A stretch of DNA of 28,417 nucleotides from JAICWY01 sp964531205 (GCA_964531205.1 CAZHGH010000037.1:1-28417), one strand, 5' to 3'. Positions 1 through 7,745 are shown, numbered from the stretch's first letter. The notes: generated by a model not told the origin, from the sequence alone. Numbers and translations: made by a program.

Positions 1-21
1 GATTAATGAAAGCGTAAGTAC

Positions 22-52
22 CGTTTAACGTAAGCGCCTCTACAGTTAAACG
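22..52 (+). promoter_or_regulatory. Inverted repeat and -10 box in front of the receptor gene
   Basis: CGTTTAAC (22-29) and GTTAAACG (45-52) form a perfect 8-bp inverted repeat with a 15-nt spacer, ending one base before the receptor start codon. A TANNNT box, TACAGT (41-46), sits 7 nt before the ATG and overlaps the right arm. No Shine-Dalgarno sequence is visible, so a leaderless transcript with an overlapping operator is the simplest reading. A mRNA hairpin is the alternative. No -35 element was recognised. Confidence 0.45.
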
Positions 53-53
53 T

Positions 54-2732
54 ATGAACGCATTTCTCAAGCGCGCTCTATCGGCGTGCACGATTTTCTT
101 TATGGCGTTGCCAACAGCCGGCAGCGTCGCGATGGCACAGTCAGGCGTGGACGTTGTCGGGCTCGTTCTCGACGGCGGCTCAGGTCTTCCGGTTGCAAAC
201 GCAACGGTAGACTTGGAGCGCGGCACGCAGAAGTTCGCCGAGACGAAAACCGCTTCGGATGGCGGCTTCCGCTTCGCAAACGAACCGCAAGGCATCTACA
301 ATCTGCTCATCGTTGCATCGGGATACCAAGGGACGCGCTCGAGCGACTTGGTTTTGACCAACGCAGACTCGGTGGTGCGGTATCAGGTTGCGTTGCAGCG
401 CACGACCGGAAATCAGGGTGGCCTCAAAACGATCGGTTACGTGAACGTCGGCGGCCGTCAAAGTCTGCAGACCACCACGACAATCAACAAAAGCGTCGAC
501 CCGCAGATTCTCCAAAGCGAAAACTACATGCGCTCCGGCGATGCGCTCGGCTTGCTTCCGGGCGTAAACACCGGCACGAGCTCCGCGGTCGGCGATGACC
601 AATCCGTTTCGATTCGCGGCTTTAATTCCAGCGAAACGGCAACGCTGCTCGACGGCCATCCGATCGGACCGATAGGTGCGCGCGGCGGCGCGTCTGCAGT
701 CGGAGGCGGCGGCTTCGACTATCAAGATTCGCCATTCTTCGGTCTGCGCAACGTGCAGGCGGTCTTTGGCTCCGGCGCAACGGGCCTTTATGGCGCGTCG
801 ACGATCGCCGGCGCCGTCGATTTTCAAACGATCGAGCCGAGCCGTACGCCGCACGGCCTTTGGACGCAAGGCATCGGAAACAACGGCAAATCGATGACCG
901 GCCTCCAGGCAACCGGTACATTCGGCAAACTCGGATACGCGCTTTCACACGCCGTTGAAGGCACGTACGGCATGTTCTATCCGCAAACGATCGAACAGAC
1001 CGGCAGCGAAGGCACTGACTTTTCGTCTGGCAATCGCGCAGCCAACACGTATACGGTTACCGGCAACTACACGCTGCGAAACGACCTGCTCAAGCTCGTG
1101 TATTCCTTCGATCCGACCACGCAGCTCTCGCTGACGGGATACTCGGCAACGTCGTGGGATGACAAGAGCGGCAACGGCGACACGGACTATCTCACGGCTC
1201 CGTACGTGCTGTACAGCACGCAAAACGGTTCGCCGGATCCGAACTGCCCCGCCGGACAAATCACGATCAACACGGATAGCGGCAGCCGGTGCGTTAGCTA
1301 CGCGCAATATGCTGCGATGGGATCGGGTCCGGCCGGCGGCGGGCCGAGCCCGTGGCAGGCGATTCGTAACCAAGACTACCACGCCCGTTTCACCAAATCG
1401 GCCGGCAGCCACACGGTTACGTTGGATAACTACTACGACAATTACGTAGTAGACTACAACCGCAGCATTTCAGGCGGCTTCGATCCCACGTGTAACTGCT
1501 TCACCGGTTTCTTTAACACCAACTTCTATAAAACGAACGGCTTCTTAGCCGGCGATGAATTTCTGGTCGGCAAGAACGACATCGGTTTCGGGTTTTACAC
1601 GCAGCATCAGCGTCACTTGTACGACAGGTACAATAACAAAACGCACAGCCTGGTTTGGAATCCGGAATACGATCTGAACCAATACGCGTACTACGTGCGC
1701 GATCAATTCCAGGCGAGCTCGAAAGTTTCGCTCTTCGGCGACCTGTGGTTCAAACATTCGAACTCCTCGAATGCCACGTCATTCGACCCCCGCTTTACCG
1801 TAATGTTCCGGCCGACGACCTCGGATGTGGTGCGTTTTACGGCGGGCCATTCGAACAGCGATCCGGATCCGGCACTCGTCTACTCACCCGTGACGTTCGA
1901 CACAAACTTCAACGCCATCACGCTCTGTCCGAACAATCAGGTCAACGTCGCGAGCGGCGGCGATCCAAAGCTCAAAGCCGAAACGGCAACCGATATGGAA
2001 GCTGCGTACGGACACAAGTTCGGCAACAACGCGTCTCTGCAAGTTGACGTGTATAGCGCTCAAGAACAGAATGCGCTGTTCGCCGGTATCATTCCGCTCG
2101 CGCAGCTCGGTGTAATGCCCGATCCGGCGTACCTGGCGCAGCTCTACGCCCGTCTCCAGAGTGAGTGCCACATCGCGAATCCCACTATCAATAACCTCAC
2201 CGCCTCGACAACGTACAACGCCGCCGGCGGTCGCTTCCGCGGTATCGAAGTCTCGGGTGCCGTGGATATAGTGCACGACCTGCGCCTCTCGGCCGACTAC
2301 GACATCCAATCGGCGATCTACACGGGCGTTCCGGATTACATCCTCACGAACAACGCGTACATCATCAACGGCGCGCAGATTGCCGGCGTGCCGCTTCGCA
2401 AGGCAAACATCGCTTTGGACTACGGCAATCCCGGCGGATTCGCGGCGCGTATCGACGGCCACTTCATCGATACGAACAACTCGTATAACCGCCCGGCATT
2501 CTGGTTTGCCAATGCCAGCATCTCGAACAACTTCGGCCCGGTAACGTTGAACTTAGGCGCAAACAACTTGTTCAACAGTGCAGCATCGCCGTGGGGCTTC
2601 ATCGGCTACGGTACGTATACGCCGGTGAACTCGTTCAATACCGCAAACTTCCCGAACGCTTTGGCGGAAGGCTCCGAGGAATTCGGATTACCGTACCGTC
2701 AAATCTGGTTCACGATCACGCAACGCTTCTAA
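54..2732 (+). CDS. TonB-dependent receptor with N-terminal CarboxypepD_reg-like domain
   Basis: This 892-aa outer-membrane receptor probably imports a ligand with energy from TonB/ExbBD; the ligand is unknown. Residues 1-28 form a signal peptide with a likely AMA cleavage site. Residues about 33-115 look like a carboxypeptidase-regulatory-like beta-sandwich (GLVLDGGSGLPVANATVDL, then DGGFRF and GIYNL). The plug covers about 130-260 (DALGLLPGVNT, SIRGFNSSETATLLDGHPIG). The rest is a barrel rich in Tyr, Asn and Ser that ends in the terminal Phe typical of outer-membrane proteins. No TonB or ExbB gene is nearby. The ATG is preceded by a -10-like TACAGT at 7 nt and an inverted repeat instead of a ribosome binding site. 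The family is clear and the substrate is not. Confidence 0.93.
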   Translation: MNAFLKRALSACTIFFMALPTAGSVAMAQSGVDVVGLVLDGGSGLPVANATVDLERGTQKFAETKTASDGGFRFANEPQGIYNLLIVASGYQGTRSSDLVLTNADSVVRYQVALQRTTGNQGGLKTIGYVNVGGRQSLQTTTTINKSVDPQILQSENYMRSGDALGLLPGVNTGTSSAVGDDQSVSIRGFNSSETATLLDGHPIGPIGARGGASAVGGGGFDYQDSPFFGLRNVQAVFGSGATGLYGASTIAGAVDFQTIEPSRTPHGLWTQGIGNNGKSMTGLQATGTFGKLGYALSHAVEGTYGMFYPQTIEQTGSEGTDFSSGNRAANTYTVTGNYTLRNDLLKLVYSFDPTTQLSLTGYSATSWDDKSGNGDTDYLTAPYVLYSTQNGSPDPNCPAGQITINTDSGSRCVSYAQYAAMGSGPAGGGPSPWQAIRNQDYHARFTKSAGSHTVTLDNYYDNYVVDYNRSISGGFDPTCNCFTGFFNTNFYKTNGFLAGDEFLVGKNDIGFGFYTQHQRHLYDRYNNKTHSLVWNPEYDLNQYAYYVRDQFQASSKVSLFGDLWFKHSNSSNATSFDPRFTVMFRPTTSDVVRFTAGHSNSDPDPALVYSPVTFDTNFNAITLCPNNQVNVASGGDPKLKAETATDMEAAYGHKFGNNASLQVDVYSAQEQNALFAGIIPLAQLGVMPDPAYLAQLYARLQSECHIANPTINNLTASTTYNAAGGRFRGIEVSGAVDIVHDLRLSADYDIQSAIYTGVPDYILTNNAYIINGAQIAGVPLRKANIALDYGNPGGFAARIDGHFIDTNNSYNRPAFWFANASISNNFGPVTLNLGANNLFNSAASPWGFIGYGTYTPVNSFNTANFPNALAEGSEEFGLPYRQIWFTITQRF

Positions 2733-2750
2733 TCTCCGGCGGGAAGCAAA

Positions 2751-2776
2751 AAAAGGGGCGCGCAAGCGCCCCTTTT
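2751..2776. terminator. Bidirectional intrinsic terminator
   Basis: AAAAGGGGCGC (2751-2761), a GCAA loop and GCGCCCCTTTT (2766-2776) make an 11-bp perfect hairpin. Seven A residues on the left give a seven-U tail for minus-strand transcripts, and TTTT follows on the plus strand. It lies between the stops of the convergent receptor and protease genes and can serve both, more strongly the protease. Confidence 0.9.
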
Positions 2777-2781
2777 CCGAT

Positions 2782-3450
2782 CTACGGGTTGCGTGTTGCT
2801 GTAGCGCTCTCTACTTGAATTTCCTGCGAAATAATCGAAGCAGGCTCAACTTCAAGGAACAGCACCGGCGCACCGGCAGTGCGCCACGCTCTCGTGAGTA
2901 TGCCGAGGAGCCGTCCTTGCTCATCAAAGACGCCCGACCCCGAGTCCCCGTGCGCGCAGGTTTCGCAATCGATTGTGATGCGTGACGCGCCGCTCAACCC
3001 CGCGATATGCGCGTCGGTTTGCTTTACCGATCCGCTCGCCAGCCGCCAAAAACCGTCGGCGGGATGTCCCCACAGCCACACGGACTCGCCGGGTTTGGCT
3101 TGCGCTATTTCAACCGGCGAGATCGGAAAGTCCGTTTGCGCTCGGACTCGGATAAACGCCAGATCGTATTCGGGAAACGTGCGCACGTCGAGCACGTCGT
3201 AGTATGCGCGGCGCGTGACGTCCAAAATTCGCAGCGTCGCTTTGGGCAGGATGAGATGAGCGGCGGTTGCGAGAGTCAAGACGTCGCCATTGCGCGCAAC
3301 GACAACGCCGCCGCCAATTTCGGCTTGCTGAGCGCCGGTGCACGACTGCACGACAAACGTTTGTTGTCGTGCCATTGCCTGCGCATCGCCGGCGCGAGCG
3401 GCCGCGGCTGTCGCCAGTAAGTAGATTGCGAGGGAAACCCAAACTCGCAT
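2782..3450 (-). CDS. Secreted trypsin-like serine protease (S1 fold)
   Basis: This 222-aa protein has a signal peptide (about residues 1-20, cleavage near ARA) and the elements of a chymotrypsin-fold protease. His65 lies in ATAAHLI, Asp96 in EYDLAFIRV and the nucleophile Ser170 in GDSGSGVF. Loop GGGVVVARNGDVLTLATAAH resembles the trypsin-like peptidase 2 family (DegP-like core) without a PDZ domain. Cys162 and Cys165 precede the active serine. The gene stands alone with a good promoter upstream (TTAACA, 17 nt, TATGAT) and shares a terminator with the convergent receptor. The target is unknown. Periplasmic or extracellular location is inferred from the signal peptide. Confidence 0.85.
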   Translation of the reverse strand: MRVWVSLAIYLLATAAAARAGDAQAMARQQTFVVQSCTGAQQAEIGGGVVVARNGDVLTLATAAHLILPKATLRILDVTRRAYYDVLDVRTFPEYDLAFIRVRAQTDFPISPVEIAQAKPGESVWLWGHPADGFWRLASGSVKQTDAHIAGLSGASRITIDCETCAHGDSGSGVFDEQGRLLGILTRAWRTAGAPVLFLEVEPASIISQEIQVESATATRNP

Positions 3451-3473
3451 AAGCGCTTGCCCCCTGGAGCGCT

Positions 3474-3502
3474 ATCATAGCAAGGTTCTTAATGGTTGTT
3501 AA
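3474..3502 (-). promoter_or_regulatory. Sigma-70-type promoter of the protease gene
   Basis: Read on the minus strand, TTAACA (3502-3497) and TATGAT (3479-3474) are separated by exactly 17 nt. The predicted start site leaves a short leader containing GGGGG about 10 nt before the ATG at 3450. Confidence 0.6.
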
Positions 3503-3530
3503 TATAGCCATAAGGAGGCTTAACATAGCC
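3499..3530 (-). promoter_or_regulatory. Two direct repeats 21 bp apart over the -35 region
   Basis: On the plus strand TTAATATAGCC (3499-3509) and TTAACATAGCC (3520-3530) differ at one base and start 21 bp apart, two helical turns. The first overlaps the -35 box of the protease promoter. This layout suits a dimeric activator such as an OmpR-family regulator. The regulator identity is unknown. Confidence 0.4.
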
Positions 3531-3738
3531 TTGAGCACCAAGGGGGCAGGTCTTCCTACTGGCTGAGCGCCGGTGTTGTGCTCNNNNNNNNNNNNNNNNN
3601 NNNNNNNNNNNNNNNNNNNNNNNNNNNNNNNNNNNNNNNNNNNNNNNNNNNNNNNNNNNNNNNNNNNNNNNNNNNNNNNNNNNCCTTGAGCACCAAGGGG
3701 GCAGGTCTTCCTACTGGCTGAGCGCCGGTGTTGTGCTC
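3529..3738. repeat. Exact 55-bp direct duplication flanking an N gap
   Basis: Bases 3529-3583 and 3684-3738 are identical over 55 bp and directly border the 100-N run on both sides. A length of exactly 55 matches a common de Bruijn k-mer size, so this is most likely the same DNA written twice by the scaffolder. Each copy has GAGCAC near its left end and GTGCTC at its right end, so one copy could fold as a long-loop hairpin downstream of the gene at 3738-4076. Confidence 0.85.
3584..3683. other. Assembly gap (100 N)
   Basis: This is a run of exactly 100 N joining two contigs that share their last and first 55 bp. The true sequence is probably continuous here, with no missing bases. The stretch 3451-3737 holds the protease promoter and the duplicated 55-mer; no gene was seen in it. 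Confidence 0.95.
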
Positions 3739-4076
3739 TAAGTTGCGAGTAACCGGTTGAAGAACGAGCGGTACCGTTGGAGCGCGACGCGCAACGCTTC
3801 CGTATCCGCGGTGCCGCCGCTCTTCCACTGATTTTCTAAGTCCGTGCGCTCGCGCGTGAACGTCTGCGTCAGCTCGTTGACCAAATCAGCGACAAGCTGA
3901 TGTGCTTGTTGCACGGCGGTCTGCGGATCGTCCACGAATCCCGCCTGCACTTCAGACCAACGCTCGCGAAGCGAGTCCATCCTATCGTCCGGTAAAAATC
4001 CGGCCTCTGTACGTCGATCGATCGCGCCTTGTTCCACGCGGGTCTGTTGCTGTTGTTCGACAGGACGTTCGTTCAT
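3738..4076 (-). CDS. Small soluble protein related to the C-terminal half of its upstream neighbour
   Basis: The protein is 112 aa, hydrophilic, with a Gln-rich N terminus (EQQQQTR) and no signal or membrane segment. Its core RWSEVQAGFVDDPQTAVQQA and tail LRVALQRYRSFFNRLL match EWRTVQTRFVDEPKAAVVEA and LRQAMVHYRSLFTDLL in the protein encoded just upstream, so the two are paralogous over this domain. The start codon overlaps the upstream stop by 4 bp (ATGA), so the two are translationally coupled. The tail downstream of its stop contains the duplicated 55-mer. Function is unknown. A helical interaction domain is inferred from the heptad-like pattern. Confidence 0.75.
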   Translation of the reverse strand: MNERPVEQQQQTRVEQGAIDRRTEAGFLPDDRMDSLRERWSEVQAGFVDDPQTAVQQAHQLVADLVNELTQTFTRERTDLENQWKSGGTADTEALRVALQRYRSFFNRLLAT

Positions 4077-4627
4077 GATGACGGCCTTTCGTTATCTCCA
4101 AGGAGGTCCGTGAAGAGCGAGCGATAGTGCACCATGGCTTGACGTAAATCTTCGGTGTCGACTTCCCCTCGCTCGCTGCGCGACGCAATCGAATGAGCGG
4201 CTCGATAATTTTGGACGACGACGGGATGATCGGGCGAGAGATCCGCCGCGCGCTGCTCGAAATCTTCGATCGGATACCCGCGATCGCGCATGACGTTTTC
4301 CACGAGGTGATCCGCTTCAACGACCGCTGCTTTTGGCTCGTCGACGAAGCGCGTCTGCACGGTGCGCCATTCCTCCATGTAGCGCGAGCGCGCGCCCGCA
4401 GGCAATTCTTCTATGTGAAATCTCTTTACCCGCGCCTCTCGTGCGGCGAGTTCACGCTCCGCGTCGCGTTGATCGCCGCTTTGGCGCAGCGTACGTTCGT
4501 ATTCAGGACCGAAGCGCCGTTGCAAGCGTGCGGTTCGCGCCCTTCGCGATGAAACAGCTGCGACAATGACGATCGCCACGACAACGACGATTGCGACAAC
4601 GATCCAGACTGCCGTGGTGCCGGCCAT
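4073..4627 (-). CDS. Single-pass membrane protein with conserved helical cytoplasmic domain
   Basis: The protein is 184 aa. Residues about 6-26 form one transmembrane helix (VWIVVAIVVVVAIVIVAAV) followed by basic SSRRARTARLQRR, so the long C-terminal part should face the cytoplasm. The motifs RFGPEYERTL, FEQRAADLSPDHP and DLRQAMVHYRSLF recall a conserved hypothetical family common in actinobacteria. That recollection is from memory and the family has no function I know of. The start is well supported by GGAGGT 5 nt before the ATG. It is the first gene of a two-gene unit with the smaller paralog downstream (4-bp overlap). Confidence 0.8.
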   Translation of the reverse strand: MAGTTAVWIVVAIVVVVAIVIVAAVSSRRARTARLQRRFGPEYERTLRQSGDQRDAERELAAREARVKRFHIEELPAGARSRYMEEWRTVQTRFVDEPKAAVVEADHLVENVMRDRGYPIEDFEQRAADLSPDHPVVVQNYRAAHSIASRSERGEVDTEDLRQAMVHYRSLFTDLLGDNERPSS

Positions 4628-4655
4628 GCTACACCTCCGCTCCGGGAGGAGATGT

Positions 4656-5828
4656 TTACCCGCTGTGCGCGGGCGTTATGCTTGCTCCATCAAAGCTAAG
4701 ACATTCCGGCTTCGGCGGAATCTCCGTGTACGCCATCGGCCGGTCCCACCAATCGTGCTTGCGCCAATGCAGTTGTTCGGCTGTAGGCTCAGGCGGAAGT
4801 TTCAGTTCGACTGCGCGGGCGTACGCCGTCATGTAGCGATCGATCATTCGTTCGACGGTGAATTCCGCTTCGACGCGCGCGCGGCACGCACGTCGATCCA
4901 ACGACGCAAGCTGCGGAACCTTTTGAACCGCTTCGTCGACGGAATCGCAAACGAACCCGGTTACGCCATCGATCACGATTTCCGGAACGGATCCCATATT
5001 TGCTCCGAGCACCGGCGTTCCGCACGCCATGGCCTCTATCATCGTCAAGCCGAAGCGCTCTGGCCGTGTCGTCATGTGCACCAAAGCGAGCGCGTTGCTC
5101 AATAGTTCGTTACGCGCTCTACGCCGAACTTCACCCAAATACTGGATCTGCTCGCCGTCGATATGCGGCTCAACCTGCGTTGCGAAGTATTCTTCGTCGT
5201 GCGGGATCGCGGCAATCTTGAGCTGTTTGCCGGTCCGCTTCGCAATCTCGATCGCCAGATGCGTGCCCTTTTCGGGATGAAAGCGCCCTAAAAATACGAG
5301 ATACTCGCCCGGCCTATCGCTGAATGTAAACTCGTGAGGATCGATGCCGTTGTACGTGGTTTCCAAATACATCAGGCCCGGATCCCTGTCGGCGTTGCTA
5401 ATGGAACAGTAGAAGCTGCGCCACGCTGCGGCGTAATAGGCGGCGAGGATCTGCGGCGTTGAGAACCCGTGGATGGTTGTAAGCAGTGGCGGGCTCTTCG
5501 TAGCCAGCGCGTACGTCATCGGCTTCCAATCGAAATTGTTGTGAATGAGATCGAACTCGTGCGCGTTCTCCATCAAATTCGCGATGTGGAGCGACGCAAA
5601 GACATCCGAATTCAGCGCCGGGTCCTCGGCCGTGCCGACAGGCACGACGGATTCGAGCCGCCCATCGAAGCGCGAATTCCCCGTTGCGAATAGCGTTACG
5701 TCCAGACCCCGGCGGCGCATCCCATCTGCTATGTTCCACGCGATTTGTTCCCACGGGCCATACCCGGGCGGAGGCGTTGGCCACGTTATGGGAGCCAATA
5801 CGGCAACGCGAAGTCCTTGAAGGTTCAC
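4656..5828 (-). CDS. GT4-family glycosyltransferase
   Basis: This protein is about 390 aa with a GT-B fold. It should transfer a sugar from a nucleotide donor; donor and acceptor cannot be read from sequence. The N-terminal lobe begins LRVAVLAPITWPTPPPGYG. The C-terminal lobe has YLVFLGRFHPEKG and the donor-binding E-x7-E region in PERFGLTMIEAMACGTPVLG. An unusual tail, HWRKHDWWDRPMAYTEIPPKPE, follows the catalytic domain. A GTG start at 5828 is preferred because AAAGG lies 7 nt upstream. A TTG at 5846 would add six residues. No other polysaccharide genes are adjacent, so it may work in trehalose-like, capsule or glycolipid synthesis. The family is sure and the role is open. Confidence 0.88.
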   Translation of the reverse strand: MNLQGLRVAVLAPITWPTPPPGYGPWEQIAWNIADGMRRRGLDVTLFATGNSRFDGRLESVVPVGTAEDPALNSDVFASLHIANLMENAHEFDLIHNNFDWKPMTYALATKSPPLLTTIHGFSTPQILAAYYAAAWRSFYCSISNADRDPGLMYLETTYNGIDPHEFTFSDRPGEYLVFLGRFHPEKGTHLAIEIAKRTGKQLKIAAIPHDEEYFATQVEPHIDGEQIQYLGEVRRRARNELLSNALALVHMTTRPERFGLTMIEAMACGTPVLGANMGSVPEIVIDGVTGFVCDSVDEAVQKVPQLASLDRRACRARVEAEFTVERMIDRYMTAYARAVELKLPPEPTAEQLHWRKHDWWDRPMAYTEIPPKPECLSFDGASITPAHSG

Positions 5829-5882
5829 GAGGGTGCCTTTACCCAACTTCCGTAGACGCGCCTTTCTTTATTAGGAGATACT

Positions 5883-6371
5883 ATGAAACGCTCGTCGTTG
5901 TTTATTGCGCTCTTGGCGCTCACGTGTCTCGCTCTTCCCCTCGGCGTTACAGCCGCTCCAAAACCAGTTCAAGGCGGTGCAAATCAAGTTGCCGGCGTTG
6001 AGGTCACATATCCGCAACCCGCGTTCAACGGTTCCGTACGAATCAAACCAAAGTATTTCGGGCCTGCGCGTCCTCAGGACAAGATCATTGAAATGCCGTC
6101 CGCCGACAAGGTCGTTCTCGTGTTCGACGGCATCATCAGCAACGGACGTTCGAAAGCATATATGGACGATCCCGTAATACAGCTCGCCGACGCGGATGGC
6201 GTAACCGCCGATACGCGCAGCGTCGAACCGAACGGCATTATTCTGCAGCAAGCTGCTGCGGCGCATTTAGTCGTGGTGTTCTGGGCGCCTAAAGATTTCG
6301 TCCCGGATCACATCGTGTACACGTGTCAAGCCACGCGCTGCAAAGCCATTCGCTTTAAGCTCAAACACTAA
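5883..6371 (+). CDS. Small secreted protein of unknown function
   Basis: The protein is 162 aa. Residues 1-25 are a clear signal peptide (MKRSSLFIALLALTCLALP, cleavage near TAA). The mature part is beta-rich with VVLVFDGIISNGRSKAYMDD and a C-terminal Cys pair (YTCQATRCKAIRFKLKH) that could form a disulfide. AGGAG lies about 8 nt before the ATG, a good ribosome site. It diverges from the glycosyltransferase with about 50 bp between starts, and its last 11 bp overlap the convergent WYL regulator. I do not recognise the family. Confidence 0.75.
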   Translation: MKRSSLFIALLALTCLALPLGVTAAPKPVQGGANQVAGVEVTYPQPAFNGSVRIKPKYFGPARPQDKIIEMPSADKVVLVFDGIISNGRSKAYMDDPVIQLADADGVTADTRSVEPNGIILQQAAAAHLVVVFWAPKDFVPDHIVYTCQATRCKAIRFKLKH

Positions 6372-7308
6372 CGCTGTACGCGCGCAGCAGTTCGCGCGCG
6401 TATTCGATCACCGCATCGCGCAATTCCGCCGGATGGACAACGCGCACGCTTGCGCCCCATCCGGCGACGCGGCCGACAGTCTCTTTATATGACGGGAAGC
6501 GTACGCGCAGCGTTTTGGCACTTTCGCATTCTTCGATAGTTTCGCACTCCCAAAACGCCGTTACCATTTCTAGTGCCTCGTTCTGCACCTGAAGAACGGC
6601 GTCGTACCATTCTGCCGGGTGTTCCATCGCCGTTTGCGATGAACGCCAATATTGTTCCAAATCGAAATCCGCCGGCCGTTCAAAACGCTCCGGAAGTTCC
6701 TCAATCGACACGATGCGCTCCGCGCGGAACGTTCGCAGTTCGCCTTGCGGTGCGCGTGCAATGAGATACCAAATGCCGGCTTTAGAAACCAAGCCGAGCG
6801 GTTCGATCACTCTCGTCGTTGCCGTGCCGATGCGATCGCGATATTGCATGCGCAAATGCCGCTCGTCCCAAACCGCGCGCCGAAGTGCGGCCAAAACTTC
6901 CGACGGTTGTTGGTTCCGGTACCACCGGTTGTGATCGAGCAGTACGCGTTCGCGCGCTTTACGCGCCGCGCGCCGCTGCAAGTCGGGAAGCGCGCCTTCG
7001 AGTTTGTGGAGTGCGTGCTCGTGACCCCGTACGCCTAAGTCCGCGAGCGGGTCCGTGGCTGTGACGAAAAGTGCATGGAGTTCGTCCGTGCTGAACTGCG
7101 CGATGGCTTGGCGGTACCCGTCCGCCAGCACGATGCCGCCGTTGCTCCCGCGCTCGGCGTAAATCGGAACCCCGGCCGCGGACAGCGCCTCGACGTCGCG
7201 GTAAATCGTGCGGATGGAGACCTCGAGGGCGTCGGATAATTCGCGAGCGCAGCGCCGGCTGCGCGCTTGGAGCAGCAACATCAGCGAAACCAGCCGGTCC
7301 GATTTCAT
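6361..7308 (-). CDS. WYL-domain transcriptional regulator (YafY/DeoR-like HTH)
   Basis: The protein is 315 aa. Residues about 1-60 form a winged helix-turn-helix (SIRTIYRDVEALSAAGVPI, ERGSNGGIVLADGY). A WYL domain follows, with the literal WYL triplet at residues 180-182 in GIWYLIARAPQGELRTFRAERI. A C-terminal WCX-like extension ends the protein. WYL domains are thought to bind small ligands or nucleic acid. The gene diverges from two VOC genes, and TGACA-N5-TGTCA lies 4 bp from its own start. Autoregulation and control of the VOC genes are inferred from this. The ATG at 7308 has only a weak AGGT directly before it, so the transcript may be nearly leaderless. Confidence 0.9.
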   Translation of the reverse strand: MKSDRLVSLMLLLQARSRRCARELSDALEVSIRTIYRDVEALSAAGVPIYAERGSNGGIVLADGYRQAIAQFSTDELHALFVTATDPLADLGVRGHEHALHKLEGALPDLQRRAARKARERVLLDHNRWYRNQQPSEVLAALRRAVWDERHLRMQYRDRIGTATTRVIEPLGLVSKAGIWYLIARAPQGELRTFRAERIVSIEELPERFERPADFDLEQYWRSSQTAMEHPAEWYDAVLQVQNEALEMVTAFWECETIEECESAKTLRVRFPSYKETVGRVAGWGASVRVVHPAELRDAVIEYARELLRAYSVSV

Positions 7309-7311
7309 ACC

Positions 7312-7344
7312 TGACAGTGTGTGTCATATATGAGCGCTTATCCT
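7312..7344 (+). promoter_or_regulatory. Palindromic operator and -10 box between WYL regulator and VOC genes
   Basis: TGACAGTGTGTGTCA (7312-7326) is a perfect TGACA-N5-TGTCA palindrome 4 bp from the regulator start. TATCCT (7339-7344) is a TANNNT box with exactly 7 nt before the VOC ATG at 7352, implying a leaderless VOC transcript. Binding by the adjacent WYL regulator is inferred from position. Confidence 0.6.
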
Positions 7345-7351
7345 GGTTGGC

Positions 7352-7744
7352 ATGACAACTACGAAAATTTCAAGCCCCCGGGGTATCGACGCGATCTACT
7401 ACATGGTCAAGGACGTCGGACGGGCGCGCCGGTTCTACGAGGACGGCTTAGGCTTTGTGCCGTCGTTCGTTTCGGAGTCCGGCGAGTGGGTCGGGGTCGA
7501 GTACGAACTGCCGACCGGCCAGACGTTTGGCCTTGGCAAATCCGAATCGACGCCGTGGCGCGAGTGCGGCGGGGTCATGCTTTCCGTTGACGACGTCGGC
7601 GAGTACACGAAACGTGTGCGGGATTTCGGCGGTACAGTCCATGCAGACGGTTTTGATTCCCCCGTATGCACCATGTCGTGGTGCGAGGACCCCGAGGGCA
7701 ACACGTTCGCTTTGCATCACCGTAAAGATGGGAGTGTCGGATAA
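7352..7744 (+). CDS. VOC (glyoxalase-fold) protein, first of a tandem pair
   Basis: This 130-aa single VOC domain has the two-repeat pattern GIDAIYYMVKDVGRARRFYEDGLGF and GGVMLSVDDVGEYTKRVRDFGG. The C-terminal CTMSWCEDPEGNTFALHHRK resembles a metal-binding glyoxalase/bleomycin-resistance strand. Substrate and reaction are unknown. Close relatives with a Cys pair before DPEGN are often encoded beside YafY-type regulators, as here. The start is set by the -10 box 7 nt upstream. The stop is one base before the next gene, so the two are co-transcribed. Confidence 0.87.
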   Translation: MTTTKISSPRGIDAIYYMVKDVGRARRFYEDGLGFVPSFVSESGEWVGVEYELPTGQTFGLGKSESTPWRECGGVMLSVDDVGEYTKRVRDFGGTVHADGFDSPVCTMSWCEDPEGNTFALHHRKDGSVG

Positions 7745-7745
7745 C

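Noticed and set aside
180..869. Long minus-strand open frame inside the receptor gene
   Set aside because: It has Arg/Ala-rich low-complexity translation typical of the complement of a G/C-rich gene, while the plus-strand frame has full receptor domains.
5828..5883. Riboswitch or attenuator between glycosyltransferase and secreted protein
   Set aside because: Only about 50 bp with an ordinary ribosome site; no paired structure or known motif was seen.
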